Of a stretch of DNA of 64,000 bases, positions 1 to 10,530 are shown in pieces (positions within the stretch are counted from its first letter, which is position 1; every line of letters begins with the position of its first letter). The translations under genes and the position numbers were made by a program. This DNA comes from Chelydra serpentina (lineage: Eukaryota > Chordata > Testudines > Chelydridae). The notes under the pieces are model-generated. The model was not told the origin of the DNA. It was given only the letters and a program-made list of their open reading frames with translations, and made no database searches. The DNA lies in assembly GCA_037349315.1 (NCBI GenBank), contig JBAIAC010000057.1:12927501-12991500 (forward strand), read 5' to 3'.

Positions 1-481
1 TGCTCAGATTCATTTGATCTCCTCGGACTTTTCACTCTTTTGTCAGCAATGATCTCCGGTAGCCGTGGCTTGTTTGCGTGATATTGACCTGGGGTTGCCC
101 GCCTTCACACAACGCACCCGGCCGGGAGAGGAGCCAGCAATCCAGCTAAGCCCTTCTGAGGCCCCTTTTACGCTGTTTGTAGTAATCATTGATTTGCCTG
201 TATTCTTCATATTGGGTGGTGTCGGTAGGTTAGGCCCCAGTAGATGACAAACCAGTATTGCTAGGCCTTGAGTGGTTATGGTTATCATAATTCATGATTG
301 TGGTAGTACCTGGGAGCCCCAGTCATGAAACAGGACCCCATGACGCTAGGTGCTGTACAAACACAGACCAAAAACATGGTCTCTGCCCCAAAGCGCTTCC
401 AATTGTACACTGCTCTGATACTGCGATTGCCACCCACTTTAAGAACCCGATATCCTTCCAGAGCAGTGTAAAGGGGACTTA
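1..481. other. Noncoding, with an interspersed-repeat copy at 294-430
   Basis: No gene is visible. Positions 294-430 carry a reptilian interspersed repeat recognised by CAGGACCCCATGAC and GGTGCTGTACAAACACAG. The same repeat recurs at 5175-5300 and, inverted, at 3535-3625. Short frames here do not resemble proteins. Confidence 0.6.
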
Positions 482-777
482 GGGGTGGTCTACACTAACC
501 CCCCAATTCGAACTAAGATACGCAACTTCAGCTACGTGAATAACGTAGCTGAAGTCGAACTATCTTAGTTCGAATGAAAAGGTACTTACCCGGGGTCCGC
601 ACGCGGCGCGCAGGCTCCCCCGTCGACTCTGCCTACTCCGTTCGTCGAGCTGGATTACCAGCGTCGACGGGGGAGCACTTCCTGGTTCGATTTATCGCAT
701 CTAGACAAGACACGATAAATTGAACCCAGAAGATCGACCCAGCGCCTCCGATCTATCTGGTAAGTGTAGACTAGCCC
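482..777. mobile_element. Non-autonomous TIR transposon, Harbinger-like, 296 bp
   Basis: The ends GGGGTGGTCTACACT and AGTGTAGACTAGCCC are inverted repeats flanked by a TTA duplication (479-481 and 778-780). A TTA 3-bp target fits the PIF/Harbinger superfamily. Inside, about 505-575 is nearly palindromic around ACTTCAGCTACGTGAATAACG and could fold into a long hairpin. A relative in the opposite orientation lies at 43867-44160. There is no transposase. Confidence 0.8.
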
Positions 778-1189
778 TTAGTGTCAATGAGAATCAGGGA
801 GCATCAAAAGTAGCTGTCGTCCAAAATCCTCAGCTGCCTGCCTCATCCTCATGAGCCAGTTCCTAACATACAAAATGCCCAGTGCTTCTCTCCTCCCCCA
901 TCTCCCTGCTCCCAGTCCCTGTAAGTCAAGACCTCTTCTCCTTCATGAAAAGACTGCTGCACTTTGATCTGTCCCATAGATCCATGGCAAATTGAATGTC
1001 TGAAAGGTCTTTGGGTTTGGTAGGCTTTTGGTGCTGCTCTGCATTACGCGAGCACACTGTGATGAAGCTAATGGAGCGTGGGTACTATTCTGGATGACTT
1101 GGCAATAGTGTTACATTACGTCCAAGGTGGAATCATTCCACCATTGTCTAAGTAGAGAAGGTAGCCAAAAAAGGGGAGGGGAAACAGAC

Positions 1190-1600
1190 TGGTTTGACAT
1201 AGGTCACAGAGCTGGCTAGCACCAGAGCAGAGCCTAGATTAGACTCTAGCTTTCCTGACACCCTCTTTGGTAATCTATCCACTAGACAACATTGTGGGGC
1301 TCACGTAGGAAGGCCATTTAAAGACTGATGTTATAGTGAGTTCAGGAGGCAGTGCTTGGAAAAGGGTCCCTTGAGGAAGAAGGACTGTTCAGACGTGAGA
1401 GAGCCAGCTGGGAGTCTGGCGGGGTCCACATTCAATTCCAGACACCTTATTTGACATTGAGCAAGTCCCTTCGTCTCCCTGGGCCTCAGTTCCCCATCTG
1501 AGCAATGGGAATATTAGCACTGCCCTGCCTCACAGGGGGATTGTAAGGGTAAATTCATAAAAGATTGTGAGGAGCTCAGATACTACCGTGATGGGGGGCC
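1190..1600. repeat. Two MIR-like tRNA-derived SINE copies, opposite orientations
   Basis: Positions 1190-1300 read as an antisense copy (AGGTCACAGAGCTGGC through CACTAGACAAC). Positions 1395-1600 read as a sense copy with TGAGCAAGTCCCTTCGTC, CCTCAGTTCCCCATCTG and GCACTGCCCTGCCTCACAGG. Both are diverged and contain no gene. Nothing recognisable lies at 781-1189. Confidence 0.65.
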
Positions 1601-1827
1601 ATTGAAGTCCCATAGATTGGGGTGTCTGCCTCAATGAGGCAGAACGCCATCTAATGGTCTCACTGCAGTGGTACAGTTCTGCACAGCAATCCACAGAGGT
1701 TTATGGCTAAATGCCACCGGTTAGCTCTGGGCTATTAAATATACATATTCTGTCAAACGGAAAACATTGTCCTAATGTTTAGAGTGTAGAAATATCACTC
1801 TTCTCTAGCTGCACTGTCTTATGCATA

Positions 1828-1963
1828 GGTTTCAGTGTAGTAGCCGTGTTAGTCTGTGTCAGCAAAACGAAAATAAGAAAGAAAAACTTGTAGCACCTTA
1901 GAGACTAACAAATTTATTTCAGCATAAGCTTTCGTGGGTTAGAACCCACTTCATCAGATGCAA
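1828..1963 (+). repeat. Reptilian interspersed repeat (GTGTTAGTCTGTGTC family)
   Basis: Contains GCCGTGTTAGTCTGTGTC, GTAGCACCTTAGAGACTAAC and CAGCATAAGCTTTCGTGGG, a unit I recognise as very common in turtle and crocodilian DNA. The same family makes up the inverted insertion at 27755-27933. Its class is not clear from this copy. Confidence 0.75.
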
Positions 1964-2230
1964 CATGTCTTATGCATGTTTGCCTGTAGAAGCACTTCGG
2001 AGTGTTAGATTCACAAGTGGAAACCACACTGCAGAGAAGCTCCAGCCGGCACTTTTCCCGGTTTACAAACTTATCAGGTTGCAGATACAGTGAGAAAGCA
2101 GAGGGTACAATGTGTTCAGACACTGAGTGCAAGAAAAACTAATAATAATGCCAGAGCTTTTATTGGATTCACACACTGTAGCTTGCACATCTCCTCCCCA
2201 GGGAAAGATAAAAGTTTTGTGGTGGTGTCC

Positions 2231-2332
2231 TTCTTTTTCTTTCTTTCTTTCTTTCTTTTTTTTTTAAGGAAAAACATTAGCTTGATACCTGACAGAAATA
2301 TTGAGTGTTTTATTTCTCTCTCTCTCTCTCTC
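2231..2332. repeat. Simple repeats (TTTC)n and (TC)n
   Basis: A TTTC-rich pyrimidine tract runs 2231-2265 and (TC)n runs 2315-2332. Length is likely variable among individuals. Lysine/arginine/glutamate-rich frames here are artefacts of the tract. Confidence 0.9.
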
Positions 2333-2384
2333 ATCTGTTGTAATCTTTGATAAAGAAAAAAAAATCTCAAAAAAGGTATGGTAA

Positions 2385-2720
2385 TTAGCAATTAATTCTT
2401 TTAGTTTATAGCACCGAGGCAGTGGAACCTGAAGAAGTTGTAGTATAAAATTAGTGGTAATTAGCTTTTAGAGCATTAAATAAACAATGGCATGAACCAT
2501 GGAGAATTAATGTTATGCATTGATTTGTAACAATATTTATACAGGCGGTTTTTTGAACAAGGGCCTGTGGCATTCATGTTTACTAATGCAGGCAAAACAG
2601 CAACAAAGAGTAATTACATTTAGCCTTCATTAAGACAACACTATGCAAATGAGGGGAAGGATAAAAAGAAGTCTTTTAATAGGGTTTTTATAGACTCTAC
2701 ACCTGAATAGTGTATCAGGG
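2385..2720. other. AT-rich repeat-free stretch, candidate conserved noncoding element
   Basis: No repeat or coding signal is visible. It has homeodomain-type cores (TAATTAGCAATTAATTC, GGTAATTAGC), a SOX-like AACAATGG and an octamer-like ATGCAAATGAG near 2645. Such clusters are typical of developmental enhancers, but I infer this from composition only. Confidence 0.35.
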
Positions 2721-3009
2721 CCTGGCACATCTCTACGGAATTCAGATAGTCCCATGCTCCATCATTCCAAACCACAACCATGTCGATCATGTAGATATCT
2801 CTGGTGCAAGCCAGCTGTACAGGTCAAGTTGAAGATTTTTCAAAAGTGACTAGTGATTTGGGGTGCTGTAACGGCCTCAAAGGACCCCGATTTTCAGAAA
2901 AATCATCAGTAAGTGGACTCAGGTTGAGCGCCCAAACATGGCGGCAACTAAAATCACCAGTAACTTTTGAAAATCTTGGCACACATTTTGGTACAAACAA
3001 AAATTAGGT

Positions 3010-3110
3010 ACCAAGGTCCAAATCCTCAAAGGTATTTAAGTGCCTAACTCTCTCTGAAATCGGTGTGATTTAGGCACCTACATATAGTTGAGGAACTGGG
3101 CCCTGCATCC
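3010..3110. repeat. Near-palindromic short repeat (AAATCCTCAAAGGTATTTAA)
   Basis: TCCTCAAAGGTATTTA with GTGCCTAAC is followed by an imperfect inverted copy (TTTAGGCACCTA). Related copies occur at 14398-14475 and 56283-56370. The palindromic form suggests a short MITE. Confidence 0.6.
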
Positions 3111-3534
3111 ATCATGAAGCACTTCAAATAAGTGGTCGGGTTTTCGGAGGGGTGGAGCATCTGCAGCTCCCTTTGAATGGGGGTGAACTGTTCTTAGTGA
3201 ACAATGTACTCGAGGAAGACTTTTAATTTATACAAATTGGTTTGTTTTTCAGATATTTCAACCCCCAAATTTTAGCCAATGGGGTTCTCTTTCCAGAGAA
3301 GCTCCTTCATGCGTTCTCCTGTGCTGCCTTCTCGCACATGGGAGGAGCACCCCGTAAACATCCACAAAGCTATCTCATTGCCCTCTTTCCAATTCCTTCT
3401 GCACACTCTCCTTTGATGTGAGGCCTACACAAAGCCTGAAAGCTGACCAGTACTGTCTCATTGTTTCCTTGCGCTCCCCCATCTGTCAGCTCTTGTTTTA
3501 TACTTGCATTGTAAGGTCTTCTGGGGAGGTATCT

Positions 3535-3625
3535 GTTTGATTTTTGTTCTGTATGTACAGCACTTGACACAATGGGGTCCTAGTTCATGACTGGGGTGCC
3601 TAGGTACTGCCTCAACACAAAAAAA
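3535..3625 (-). repeat. Interspersed repeat, inverted copy of the 294 and 5175 family
   Basis: TGTACAGCACTTGACACAAT and GGGGTCCTAGTTCATGACTG are the reverse complement of the motif at 294-430. The copy is diverged and noncoding. Confidence 0.7.
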
Positions 3626-3739
3626 TGAAAAATAATTGTCTTGAGCTGCCGTTGCCATGTATTTATTTGCTCTTGGTTAGCACCGCTGTGTGATTGGCTG
3701 TAAGAGGCACATATTGGAGTCCATCCTTATTCCCCAAAG

Positions 3740-4460
3740 CATGTGCTAACTTATGAAGGTATTAAGTCAATGGGATTTTAAGTGCATGCACAATTCATTT
3801 TCCAGGATCATTTACGTGGACAAAACTTCATTCACCCAGATGTTTGTAACAAACAAGCTGGCAAGGATGGGACAATGGAAATTTGGTCTCTAATCCGCTA
3901 AAGCCTTCACAAATAATTTGTCCTCCTTTATCTCCCCAGCTCTGTGATGAATGCAGGGAAAGGAAATGAGAAGACACATAAAACCTTGTTTGCGTTCCAT
4001 GATTTTACTGCTAACAGGATGTCCTAATTAACAAAGGAACCTCAGCAGATAGGAGTCCTTGAAGTGTTTTTTAATTAACATTCTCTCGAAGGTAGGAAGG
4101 CACAGAGAAGAACTATGCAACTAGCAGGTCAAAGGTCTCTCTTTTGCTGTCCAGAGAACTCACTGGTACGTCTAGGTTTGTTATGATATGAGTCAACTGC
4201 CAGGTTGCACATAAAACTGCATTGTAGGCCCTGCTTCAAAGGAACAGGTTTCAATTAAACTATAAGAGTTGTCAATGAGTCTTTAATCAAGGGTTTAATG
4301 AATGGCTGACAGTTATGGCGTTTAATGCTATCAGTCTATCATTAATTGTTTCAATGAAGCACCGACAGGACATATATTCATATTATAACCTTCTATTCAA
4401 AAGCTCCCAACGGAATTCTAAATGTTCCCATAGACTCTCTTCAGTGCTGTGCCATTTCTA
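3740..4460. other. AT-rich noncoding stretch, candidate conserved elements
   Basis: No repeat family recognised. It contains TTTTTAATTAACATTC near 4070, TTTAATCAAGGGTTTAATG near 4280 and ATCATTAATTGTTTCAATG near 4340. The repeat-poor character in a repeat-dense region is the only evidence. Confidence 0.3.
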
Positions 4461-4597
4461 GCTCAACTGTGGGCCCATGGGGTGTATGAATACACCTAGT
4501 GCCAATATAGCCTATGTAGCCCTCCTAACAATATGGTTCTTTGTCCCCCTCTAGCGGCTAGAGGGTGTGTAGACATATATACATCTACGACTGCCTC

Positions 4598-4611
4598 GGG
4601 GGGGGGGGGGG
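4598..4611 (+). repeat. Poly(G) tract, 14 bp
   Basis: A run of 14 G. It is likely length-variable and prone to sequencing error. The region 4460-4980 has no other recognisable feature except a hAT-like tail (CCCCAGTTTGAGAAATGCTA) near 4840. Confidence 0.9.
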
Positions 4612-4984
4612 AGGGTCTATTTAAATCGTGGTGAAATGACACATTTTTCGCAGGTTGGTCACGGCATAAATAGCAAATTTTGCAGATGTGTTCATACCAG
4701 GCCATCCTTACCTTACCTGCCTTCAGAGATGGGCACCTATCCAGCAGCTGCTGCTCTCCGGCCTCCCGGGTCTGAAGGCAGCACAAAAGTAAGGGTGGCA
4801 ATACTGTGACCCCCTTACAATAGGCTTGTTTGGGTCAGGACCCCAGTTTGAGAAATGCTAGGGTAAAAGTACAAAAACTGATCAGATTTCACAGGGGAGA
4901 TTTCACACACAGATGTCATGATCCGGGACACATTTTTCATGACCACAAATTTAGAAGGGCCCTACTACTCCCACACCTTTAGTT

Positions 4985-5095
4985 CAAGTGGTTGTAGAGC
5001 ATGGTTTTAGATCGAGAAATCCTCGGTTCAAAACCCGCCGATGACCTATGCAGAAGATCAGACTAGATACTCATCAAGGTCCCTTTTAGCCTTAA
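4985..5095 (+). repeat. tRNA-like SINE fragment
   Basis: AGTGGTTGTAGAGCATGG resembles an A box and CGGTTCAAAACCCGCC a B box, followed by a SINE-type tail (AGACTAGATACTCATCAAGG). A similar but more diverged head lies near 24545. It does not fold as an intact tRNA. Confidence 0.5.
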
Positions 5096-5174
5096 AATCT
5101 ACAAAAGCAACAATGTTGTTACAGCTACAGGACACCAATAAAGCACTTTCTCTAGAAACTTACTGGATTTCTAT

Positions 5175-5300
5175 ATGTTTATTATTATCATAGCACCTAG
5201 GAAACCTGGTCACGAACCAGGACCCCACTGTGTCAGGTGCTGTACAAACACAGAACAAAAACACTGTCCCTGCCCCAAAGAGTTTGCAATCTATCCTGAT
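5175..5300 (+). repeat. Interspersed repeat, same family as 294-430
   Basis: CAGGACCCCACTGTGTCAGG, TGCTGTACAAACACAG and CTGCCCCAAAGAGTTTGCAA identify the family. The translated frame here resembles those of the other copies only because of the shared repeat. Confidence 0.75.
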
Positions 5301-5364
5301 CCTGCCCAGTGTGGTCGCTCCTCATGGGCTGCCTCAGATGAAGCCTGGACTTGTGCAGCTCAAG

Positions 5365-5757
5365 GTATGTCTACACTGCACTGCACACCTGAATCTGTGG
5401 GACCCCGGGCTTGTGGAGTTGGTGTTTCCAAGCCCACACTTGAGTGTCCACACTGCTTTGTACTTCTGGGCTTGCAATTGCTGGAGTCAGGTCTCACAGC
5501 CGGGTTAATGCTTCCATACTGCACTGTGCAGACCTTCTAACTTGGGTCTCCGGCTTGAGCTCCATCCGCACTGCAAAGTAACGGGGCTCGGACCCAAGTT
5601 GCAGCGGGACGCAGGCTCTGACCCACTGCCCCCAGCAGGGTTCTCGGACCAGGCCCTGAGTGCTTGCTGACTCGAGTGAGACCGATTTGTGTGTGGACAG
5701 AATGGGGGTTGGGTTCAAACCTGAGTCAGAGCCCAGCCTTGTCGTGCAGTGTAGCCA
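5365..5757. mobile_element. Non-autonomous DNA element with GTCTACACTGCAC ends
   Basis: The left end GTCTACACTGCAC and right end GTGCAGTGTAGCC form an imperfect inverted repeat around about 390 bp rich in GCTTG and GGACCC segments. I could not fix a target duplication. Several short frames across it are artefacts. Confidence 0.55.
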
Positions 5758-5869
5758 GTTCTGCTGCCACGTACTGTACACATGGCCACCTAGGTGCTGG
5801 CTACTAGATCAGGAGGCACAGTTATCCATTTGGGGTTCAGTCCTCAGCTGGTAGAAATCAGTATAGTTC

Positions 5870-5950
5870 CACCAATGTGAACGGAGTCATTGAAGTCAAT
5901 GGAGTTACACTGATTTACACCAGCTGCGGATCTGGCCCTTCAATTTCATC
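5870..5950 (+). repeat. Short interspersed repeat (GTCAATGGAGTTACACTGA)
   Basis: Contains TTGAAGTCAATGGAGTTAC and CACCAGCTGCGGATCTGGCC, a common turtle repeat. A weaker copy lies near 41205-41255. The rest of 5950-6500 has no recognised feature. Confidence 0.5.
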
Positions 5951-6507
5951 CCTTTCATTTGCTTGTGACGTGTATTTTATTCTCGCGCAACGGGTCACAT
6001 TGACAGGCTGGCAGATGACACGGGTCCCTCGTAGCACAGCCCAGACAATGGCTGGGCAAGCATCCCCGTCCCGCTCTAGCAGTCACCCCCAAAACTGACG
6101 GAGAGAGCCCAACTGTAGGGAAGAAAGCCCAGTTCTCTAGCCGACGCCCGTCCAAACCTGGCATCCCCGCAGAGAGGGCCAACAATAACATCAATTCACA
6201 TGGATTGCAGTTTTGGCTTTGTGGTGTGGATGCTTGTGCATTACGAGCTAGCCTGAGACCCATCCAACTCAGTGCACTAATTGGCTATAGAAGGATCCTT
6301 ACAGTACTTTGACTTGTCCGATATATAAAAGAGAGGAGAAGGGGCCATGTATGCCCTTTTCAGAGGAGAATTTAGAGGTCTGGTGAAAGGTCTTGGCTTA
6401 TTTGTCCACCAGTTGACAGCAGAAGAGACTCCCACTGAAAAGACAACAATGCTCCCCACACACTCAGAGGAGGAGAGAAGCCAGAAAAGAAGCTGGGATT
6501 AACTGAT

Positions 6508-6860
6508 TATAGAATCATTGAAATGGGCTGGAAGGGATCGCAAGAGGTCATCTAGCCTAGCCCCCTGCGCTGAGTCAGGGCCAAGTAAACCTAGAGCAGA
6601 CCTCTGACACGGGATTGTCCAACCTGGTCTTTAAAACCTCCAATGACGGGGATTCCACAACCTTCCTGGGTTGTCCATTCCAGAGCTGAATTGCCCCTTC
6701 AGGTTAGAAAAATTTTCCTAATCTCCCTTGCTGCAGATTAAGCTGATTACTTTTTGTCCTGCCTTCAGTGCAGATGGAGAACAACTGATCACAGTCCTCT
6801 TTATAACAGCCCTTAGCATATTTGAAGACGCGTTGTGATAACTGGGCCTTCAGATTTACC
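6508..6860 (-). mobile_element. CR1 LINE 3' end, antisense
   Basis: Starts TATAGAATCATTG and GAAATGGGCTGGAAGGGATC, then follows CR1 3'-terminal sequence through GGATTCCACAACCTTCCTGG and TAACAGCCCTTAGCATATTT. It is noncoding 3' UTR. The same CR1 3' region seems to resume at 8625, so 6860-8625 is likely later inserted DNA. Confidence 0.8.
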
Positions 6861-7167
6861 CTAATTGTGAGCTCAACTGCAATAAATGAAGGTAAGTTCA
6901 TAAAACATCACAATAACCTATAACAACAAATGTTGATGGCAAAAGGTACGTAAAGGAGACAGACTGAATCAGTCCAAACAACAAGGCTCCTGATATAACT
7001 CAAGGGCTGTGTTAAGGTCATGCCTGGTAAACAAGAAACGTGGAACTGGCAATCAGTGAACCAAAACTGGAATATCAGAAACTAGGCCTGATTGGTGGAC
7101 AAAATAATGAGGGGATGGACTGTTCCACCCACCTCTACCTTTGTGGGTCCTTAAAAAAAGAGACTTA

Positions 7168-7250
7168 TCATAGAATCATAGAATCTCAGGGTTGGAAGGG
7201 ACCTTAGGAGGTCATCTAGTCCAACCCCCTGCTCAAAGCAGGACCAATCC
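7168..7250 (-). repeat. Cry SINE / CR1 3' tail, antisense, truncated
   Basis: TCATAGAATCATAGAATC then CAGGGTTGGAAGGGACCTTA and GGTCATCTAGTCCAACC. This tail is shared by CR1 LINEs and the tortoise Cry SINE. It stops after AGCAGGACCAATCC, which matches the Cry SINE tail, so it is more likely SINE-derived. No tRNA head is present. Confidence 0.75.
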
Positions 7251-7259
7251 TTTGGTAAA

Positions 7260-8441
7260 AAAAATTGTCTACTGGGGCTCTTCACCACCATGGTTGCCAC
7301 CTCCACCATCTCCTGGACCCCCGGCCCTTCTTTGTCCTAATCCTGAGATGTCCTGACCAGACGGGGCCAAGGAGAGGGACCCAGATGGCATCAGCAGCTC
7401 CAGCTGAATCCCAGACATCACCTGGGACGTGAGGCTTTGTCAACACCACCCTCCCCTTGTGTGGTCTCCTTCCCCACCTTATTTCTTCTCTATCCTATCC
7501 CTTTCCTTTTTCCTTCTGTCCGAAAAGGGTCTGACTTAACTGGCCAACACTGTATATTTTACAGCACTGCTGTGAGCCTGTGACCAGAAAGAGGCAGCTA
7601 AAAGCAATGCCCTACAGAGCCTCAGTTTGCCAGGTCTCGGTGTGGCTGATTCAGGTGCTGTGCCTGAATTTTTCCAGATGCATGAGAGTCAACACCAGAA
7701 ACTGCATTTTCTATCTTCGCTGTTCTTTTCTCTTCCCTCTTGTGTGAGTTCATCTTGTTTTGTCCTCCAAGGAAACAGCCAGCTCTAGCCCATCTCTGTT
7801 GTAGGAGCAGCAGTGATCTGTATGCTACATATAACCTGTATGTTCAAAAGGTCTGTTACACTTCCCCCCTCCCCTTCGGTCTCCTCTCCCTCTTTGAATA
7901 CCTGTGAAGTGGTTTTCCCCCTCCCCCTCCCTCCTGGAATGCTTGTGGGATGAATGGGGCATAAACAGCTGGAAGATCAGAAGAGCTCCAAGGTAGACAA
8001 GGTGTCTAGGACTCTAATCAGTCAGCGATCACACACCTAATGCATGGACACTGCATGGACACTGCGTGAGGGGGAGTGTGACCAACCAGACGCGGCCAAG
8101 TCATCTCTAGTCGCAGGCCATGAGGAGCTGGTCCTTAAAAGGGGAAGGGGGCCATGTGCTCAGGGATCACAAACTTGTACCTCCTGTGAAGGCCCTTCGC
8201 CCGGACCGCCTGGCTGGTGGTTCTCCGCGTTGCATTCCATCGTGCCTTGGGAAGACTTACCTTCATCGCCCCGTCCATCGCTGGGTGGTGGGACACTTAC
8301 CTGGAAGGATCCTGACATCTCCAGTGACGTGCCGATCTTGGAAGCTTAGTTATCAGTGTAATAAATGTGCTGCTTTCTGCCAAATTCTGGTGGGTTATTA
8401 GTCCTCCCTAAGCTCACTAGCTGTCCCAATTTCGGGTAACA
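7260..8441. other. Unclassified, partly LTR-like insertion
   Basis: No gene is recognised. TGTTACAC at 7854 and GGGTAACA ending at 8441 could be LTR ends, and an AATAAA lies near 8360 before CTGCTTTCTGCC, but the flanking 5-mers (AGGTC, ATCTC) do not match. The frames at 8044-8401 are not recognisable proteins. The block appears to split the CR1 at 6508-9720. Confidence 0.35.
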
Positions 8442-8624
8442 ATCTCCACTAATTTCTTCTCTTTTCCCCCAAAAGAACAGTTATTGCCATCTTTGATACC
8501 ATCTAAGAGACTGCCAGACAAGGGAGTTTTTCCTTCTAAAAACTCTCTCTATCTAGGGGGGAAAGGGAGCAAGGGAAGTTGTTAAAATGGAAGGCTCATT
8601 TAATACTCTACATTTCAAATGCTT

Positions 8625-9720
8625 TACCTGTTTTTCCTTCTTTTGGTTGCTGTCCTCTGGATTCTCCCCAATTTGTCCACATTTTTCTTTAAGTGTGGAG
8701 GCCCCAAACTGGACACTACCCCAGCTCAGGCCTTGCCAGTGCTGAGTAGAGCAAAACAATTACCTCCTATGTCTCACATATGACACTCCCCTTAATACAC
8801 CCTAGAATATATTAGCCTTTTTTTTTTGCAACTGCAAGCACTGTTGACTTGTATTCATTTTGTGATCCTACATATAAATCCTACATCCTTTTCAGCATAT
8901 GACTGCCTCATTAGTTATTCCCCGTTTTTGTAGTTGTACATTTGTTTTTTCCTTCCTAAGAGTAATACTTTGCATATGTCTCTATTAAATTTCATCTTGC
9001 TGATTTCCGATCAGTTATTCAATTTGTCAAGATCCTTTTGAATTCTAATCCTGCTCTTCGAAGTGCTTGCAGCCCCTCCCAGCTTGGTGTCGTCCATACA
9101 TTTTATAAGTGTATTCTCCACTCCATCATCCAAGTCATTAATGAAAATATTGAATAGTATCAGACCCAGGGCTGATCCCTGCAGATCCCCACTAGATTTT
9201 ACAGCCAACCATTGAGAACTACTCATTGACCAGTTTTGCACCCACCTTATAATAATTTAATCTAGACCACATTTCTCTAGTTTGCTTCTGAGACTGGCAT
9301 ATGGGACTGCATCAAAAGCCTTATTAAAATCAAGATATATCTCATCTACTGCTTCCCCCCATTCACTAGGTCAATAACCCTGTCAAAAAGGAAATTGGCT
9401 TGGTTTGGCATGATCTGGTCTTGACAAATCCTTGTTGGCTGTGAGGTATAACCCTATTATCCTCTAGGTGCTTACAAGCTGATTGTTTAATCATTTGTTC
9501 CAGTAGTTTTGCAGGCAATGTTCCCTCTAATTTTTGACAGGCCGTGTGCACAAAAAAATTCTTCTGTGCAAATTGTTGTGCCACTGTGCAAATTTTTGTG
9601 CGCGCGGTGTTTGGCTGTGTGCGCGGGGTTTAGGATCTGTGTGCGCGCGCACACACGCACAGCTTAGGGGCAACAGTGTTTGCAGGTATTGAAGTTAGGA
9701 TGACTGGTCTATAATTTCCT
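8625..9720 (-). pseudogene. CR1 LINE, antisense, with reverse transcriptase relics
   Basis: From 9241 to 9011 the minus strand encodes [15 protein letters not shown] and a degenerate catalytic box MDDTKLGG (YADD in active RT). From 9584 to 9366 it encodes LLEQMIKQSACKHLEDN and SQQGFVKTRSC from the upstream RT region. Frames are broken by stops. Positions 8625-8960 are its 3' noncoding part (CCAAACTGGACACTACCCCA). An insertion occupies 9519-9678. The element is dead. Confidence 0.82.
9519..9678. mobile_element. Short insertion inside the CR1, flanked by an imperfect duplication
   Basis: TTCCCTCTAATTTTTGACAG starts the insert, with CTGTGCAAATTGTTG in the middle and a GTGTGCGCGCGCACAC block near its end. 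It is flanked by TTTGCAGGCAATG and TTTGCAGGTATTG (11 of 13 match). CR1 sequence continues on both sides. The long duplication suggests retroposition, but the family is not established. Confidence 0.6.
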
Positions 9721-9725
9721 GGACA

Positions 9726-9945
9726 TTATGGGGGTGGGAGGGGGCATCTTAAAAAAAAACAGGGACAGGAGTGAAGTGGGGATGAGAAGAGGCGGGCTGG
9801 GGGTAGGAGCCTGGGGGAAGGGGTGGAGTGGGGGCGGGGCCTGGGGCAGAGCTGGGGATGGAAGAGGCAGGGCGGGGGCTTGGGGAAGGGGTGGAGTGGG
9901 GGAAGGATGGAGTGGGGGTTGAGCAACCCAGGGAAACATGTAAGC
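9726..9945 (+). repeat. G-rich low-complexity repeat
   Basis: Repeats of GGGGCGGGGCCTGGGG and GGGGAAGGGGTGGAGTGGGG. Strong strand asymmetry gives long proline-rich frames on the minus strand and glycine-rich frames on the plus strand; neither is a gene. Several runs of at least three G could form G-quadruplexes. Confidence 0.8.
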
Positions 9946-9949
9946 CAGC

Positions 9950-10530
9950 GCCCGTGATAACAGTGGGGACACTGAGCAGAGAAACCCTGGCCAAGGCCCC
10001 CTGCTCTGAGAAGATGGCACTGGAGCCAGTAGGTGTGCCCAGCAAAACATCTCAGGCTAGTTGATCCCCATAAGAAGACACCCAAAGGAAACCCAGGCAG
10101 CCAGCCTGGATCAGCTAATTATGGGGAGGGAGGGCAAAGAATGGGAAAATGGTGCAGATCATAGGATCCAAACAAGGGAACCAGAAGGGGACACAGAGCA
10201 GAGAACGCCGCACATCACCCACAGCTCTGAGAGGGTGTCAAGGGAGCCAGTGGACCTATTTGAATTGCAGGAAGGGTGGGCCAAAGCCCATCAGGGACAA
10301 AAGGCCCCTGACACAAAGGAGGGCCACAGAACCCAGAAATCAAGTGAATATAGGGGACAACAAGTGAAAAAACAGGAATGGGAGTGAGGGTCAAGGGTAT
10401 AAAATGGGGGAACCAGATGGGGACACGGAGCCGGGAATCCTGGACAATGCCCACTGCTCAAGAAGATGCCAATGGAATCATTGGACACTCCTCGGAAAAA
10501 CATCTTGGCTTGACAGCCTTGTAGGCTGGA
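9950..10530 (+). repeat. Three diverged tandem units of about 225 bp
   Basis: GGGGAC followed by ACNGAGC(A/C)G and GAGA or GGGA recurs at 9965, 10187 and 10419. Each is followed by a CTGCTC or AGCTCTGAGA block and a CC(A)GT-type block about 60 bp later. Spacing is 222 and 232 bp. No protein is supported. Confidence 0.6.

Noticed and set aside
7854..8441. Second solo LTR
   Set aside because: The TGTTAC...GTAACA ends are suggestive, but the flanking 5-mers AGGTC and ATCTC do not match.
9709..10085. Proline-rich and glycine-rich frames
   Set aside because: Explained by the G-rich low-complexity tract.
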